Below are positions 5,355 through 6,237 of a stretch of 6,237 nucleotides of DNA, in pieces. Every line of letters starts with the position of its first letter. Positions within the stretch are counted from its first letter, which is position 1. Under the pieces are notes generated by a model. It saw only the letters and a program-made list of their open reading frames with translations. It was not told the DNA's origin and did not search any database. The stretch is from Nitrospiraceae bacterium. Its GTDB lineage: Bacteria > Nitrospirota > Nitrospiria > Nitrospirales > Nitrospiraceae. A program made the translations under genes and the position numbers. The stretch spans positions 1-6,237 of the forward strand of contig SYGW01000018.1 in the NCBI GenBank assembly GCA_005800255.1, written 5' to 3'.

Positions 5355-6237
5355 TCATCGGCGAGTCTCGCCATCCGCATGCATACTTACAGAAACTGCC
5401 TTACCCGCGATCCATCCCGTGGCCCAGGCCCATTGAAAGTTGAATCCCCCGATGCGACCGTCACAGTCGAGAATTTCGCCAGCCAGATAGAGGCCCGGCA
5501 CGAGCTTCGATTCCATCGTGCGAAAGTTAATTTCCTCCAGGGGCACGCCGCCCGCCGTGACTTCCGCGTAGTTCCATCCCCGATCCTGTCGCACGGGAAG
5601 CGGAAACTTTATGAGCGCCGCCAGCAGACGACCCCGATCCTTCCTCGGCAGCTGGGCAATGGCCGTCTGTCCGCTGAGCTCCAGATATCGGCAAAAGGAT
5701 TCGGCGAATCGCTCCGTAACCAGATACGCCAGGGTCTTGGTCACCGAGCGGCGCGGCGCCCCCGCCGCTTGCTCCATAAACCACTGACGGGCTCCCTCCT
5801 GGGTCAGGGCCGGCAGGAAGTTCACGCAGAGCTCGACAGCCTTGCCCTTTTCATGAGCGCCCGTCCAAAAACGGCTGGCGTCCATGACGACAGGACCGCT
5901 GACCCCGGAATGGGTCCAGAGCAAACTGCCGGTCCGTCGATCCACAACAGCGCCCTTCACCGTCGTCGTCAACTCCACCTCCTGTGAGATGCCTGAAAGA
6001 TCCTTATGAAACAGCGTCTCGGCTAGCACTAGCGGAGTAAGGGCCGGAGCGGTGGCGTTCACGTGATGTCCCAGGCGGCGGGCCAACTCATAACCAAACC
6101 CGTCACTCCCCGTTTTCGGAAGCGAGCGGCCGCCAGTCGCCAAAATGACCTTCTGCGCCTGCAGGGTTCCATGGGTATGGTGAAGGAGGAAGCCGCTCTC
6201 CGAGCCGGCGAGACGGACGACCTCCGCCACTCGATGG
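5355..6237 (-). CDS. NAD(P)/FAD-dependent oxidoreductase, HI0933/BaiN (YhiN) family, C-terminal ~290 residues; 5' end beyond the window
   Basis: This is a flavoprotein family in which FAD is bound by an N-terminal Rossmann motif and a C-terminal motif; substrates of most members, including this one, are unknown. The visible part has VILATGGRSLPKTGSDGFGY, the conserved ATGG segment with its GS(T/D)GxGY follow-up, then HHVNATAPALTPLVL, HSGVSGPVVMDASRF and NYAEVTAGGVPLEEIN. Near the C-terminus GLYLAGEILDCDGRIGGFNF and QWAWATGWIAGKAV form the second FAD-contact motif. All are hallmark blocks of the HI0933 family in the right order. Family members are about 390-420 residues, so roughly 110 N-terminal residues including GxGxxG lie to the right of the window. 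The frame stays open to the edge, so the GTG at 6230 is not the start. The stop at 5355 precedes the PilZ gene by 137 bp. Confidence 0.93.
   Translation of the reverse strand, partial: HRVAEVVRLAGSESGFLLHHTHGTLQAQKVILATGGRSLPKTGSDGFGYELARRLGHHVNATAPALTPLVLAETLFHKDLSGISQEVELTTTVKGAVVDRRTGSLLWTHSGVSGPVVMDASRFWTGAHEKGKAVELCVNFLPALTQEGARQWFMEQAAGAPRRSVTKTLAYLVTERFAESFCRYLELSGQTAIAQLPRKDRGRLLAALIKFPLPVRQDRGWNYAEVTAGGVPLEEINFRTMESKLVPGLYLAGEILDCDGRIGGFNFQWAWATGWIAGKAVSVSMHADGETRR

Overview
The window looks like chromosomal DNA from a GC-rich Gram-negative bacterium. My best guess is the genus Nitrospira (phylum Nitrospirota). The basis is a ~118-bp palindromic intergenic repeat that resembles repeats I recall from Nitrospira genomes, a small CxxC...CxxC zinc-ribbon + PilZ protein of a type I recall from the same group, and the overall protein character. 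No database search was possible, so the genus is a recollection-based inference.

Layout, right to left along the minus strand, which carries almost every gene. At the right edge is the C-terminal ~290 residues of a HI0933/BaiN-type FAD-dependent oxidoreductase (5355-6237, 5' end outside the window). Next is a zinc-ribbon/PilZ gene (4702-5217) whose reading frame is broken twice, by a +1 near 5097 and a -1 near 4917 that cancel. Undoing both gives a complete 171-residue protein with all expected motifs. Facing it on the plus strand is a small unrecognised protein of 101 aa (4375-4680). A 96-bp divergent intergenic region (4279-4374) holds two palindromes and a weak Fur-box-like sequence.

The rest is one run of minus-strand genes: a LemA-family lipoprotein (3679-4278), a secreted/membrane TPM-domain protein with a Gly-rich tail (2635-3516), a second membrane TPM-domain protein (1988-2635, start codon overlapping the previous stop), the lipid II flippase MurJ (322-1938), and the N-terminal part of a methylated-DNA--protein-cysteine methyltransferase (1-313, cut by the left edge). 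Spacings of -1, 49 and 8 bp suggest co-transcription from the first TPM gene onward. LemA is separated from the TPM pair by 162 bp, almost filled by the palindromic repeat, which contains a terminator-like hairpin in the sense orientation. That element could uncouple lemA from the downstream genes.

Functionally, the LemA + TPM set is a known envelope-associated gene neighbourhood of poorly defined role, here placed upstream of an essential peptidoglycan-precursor flippase and a DNA alkylation repair gene. I see no CRISPR array, tRNA, rRNA, transposase or phage gene. The most unusual items are the doubly frameshifted PilZ gene and the palindromic repeat inside the lemA-TPM cluster.
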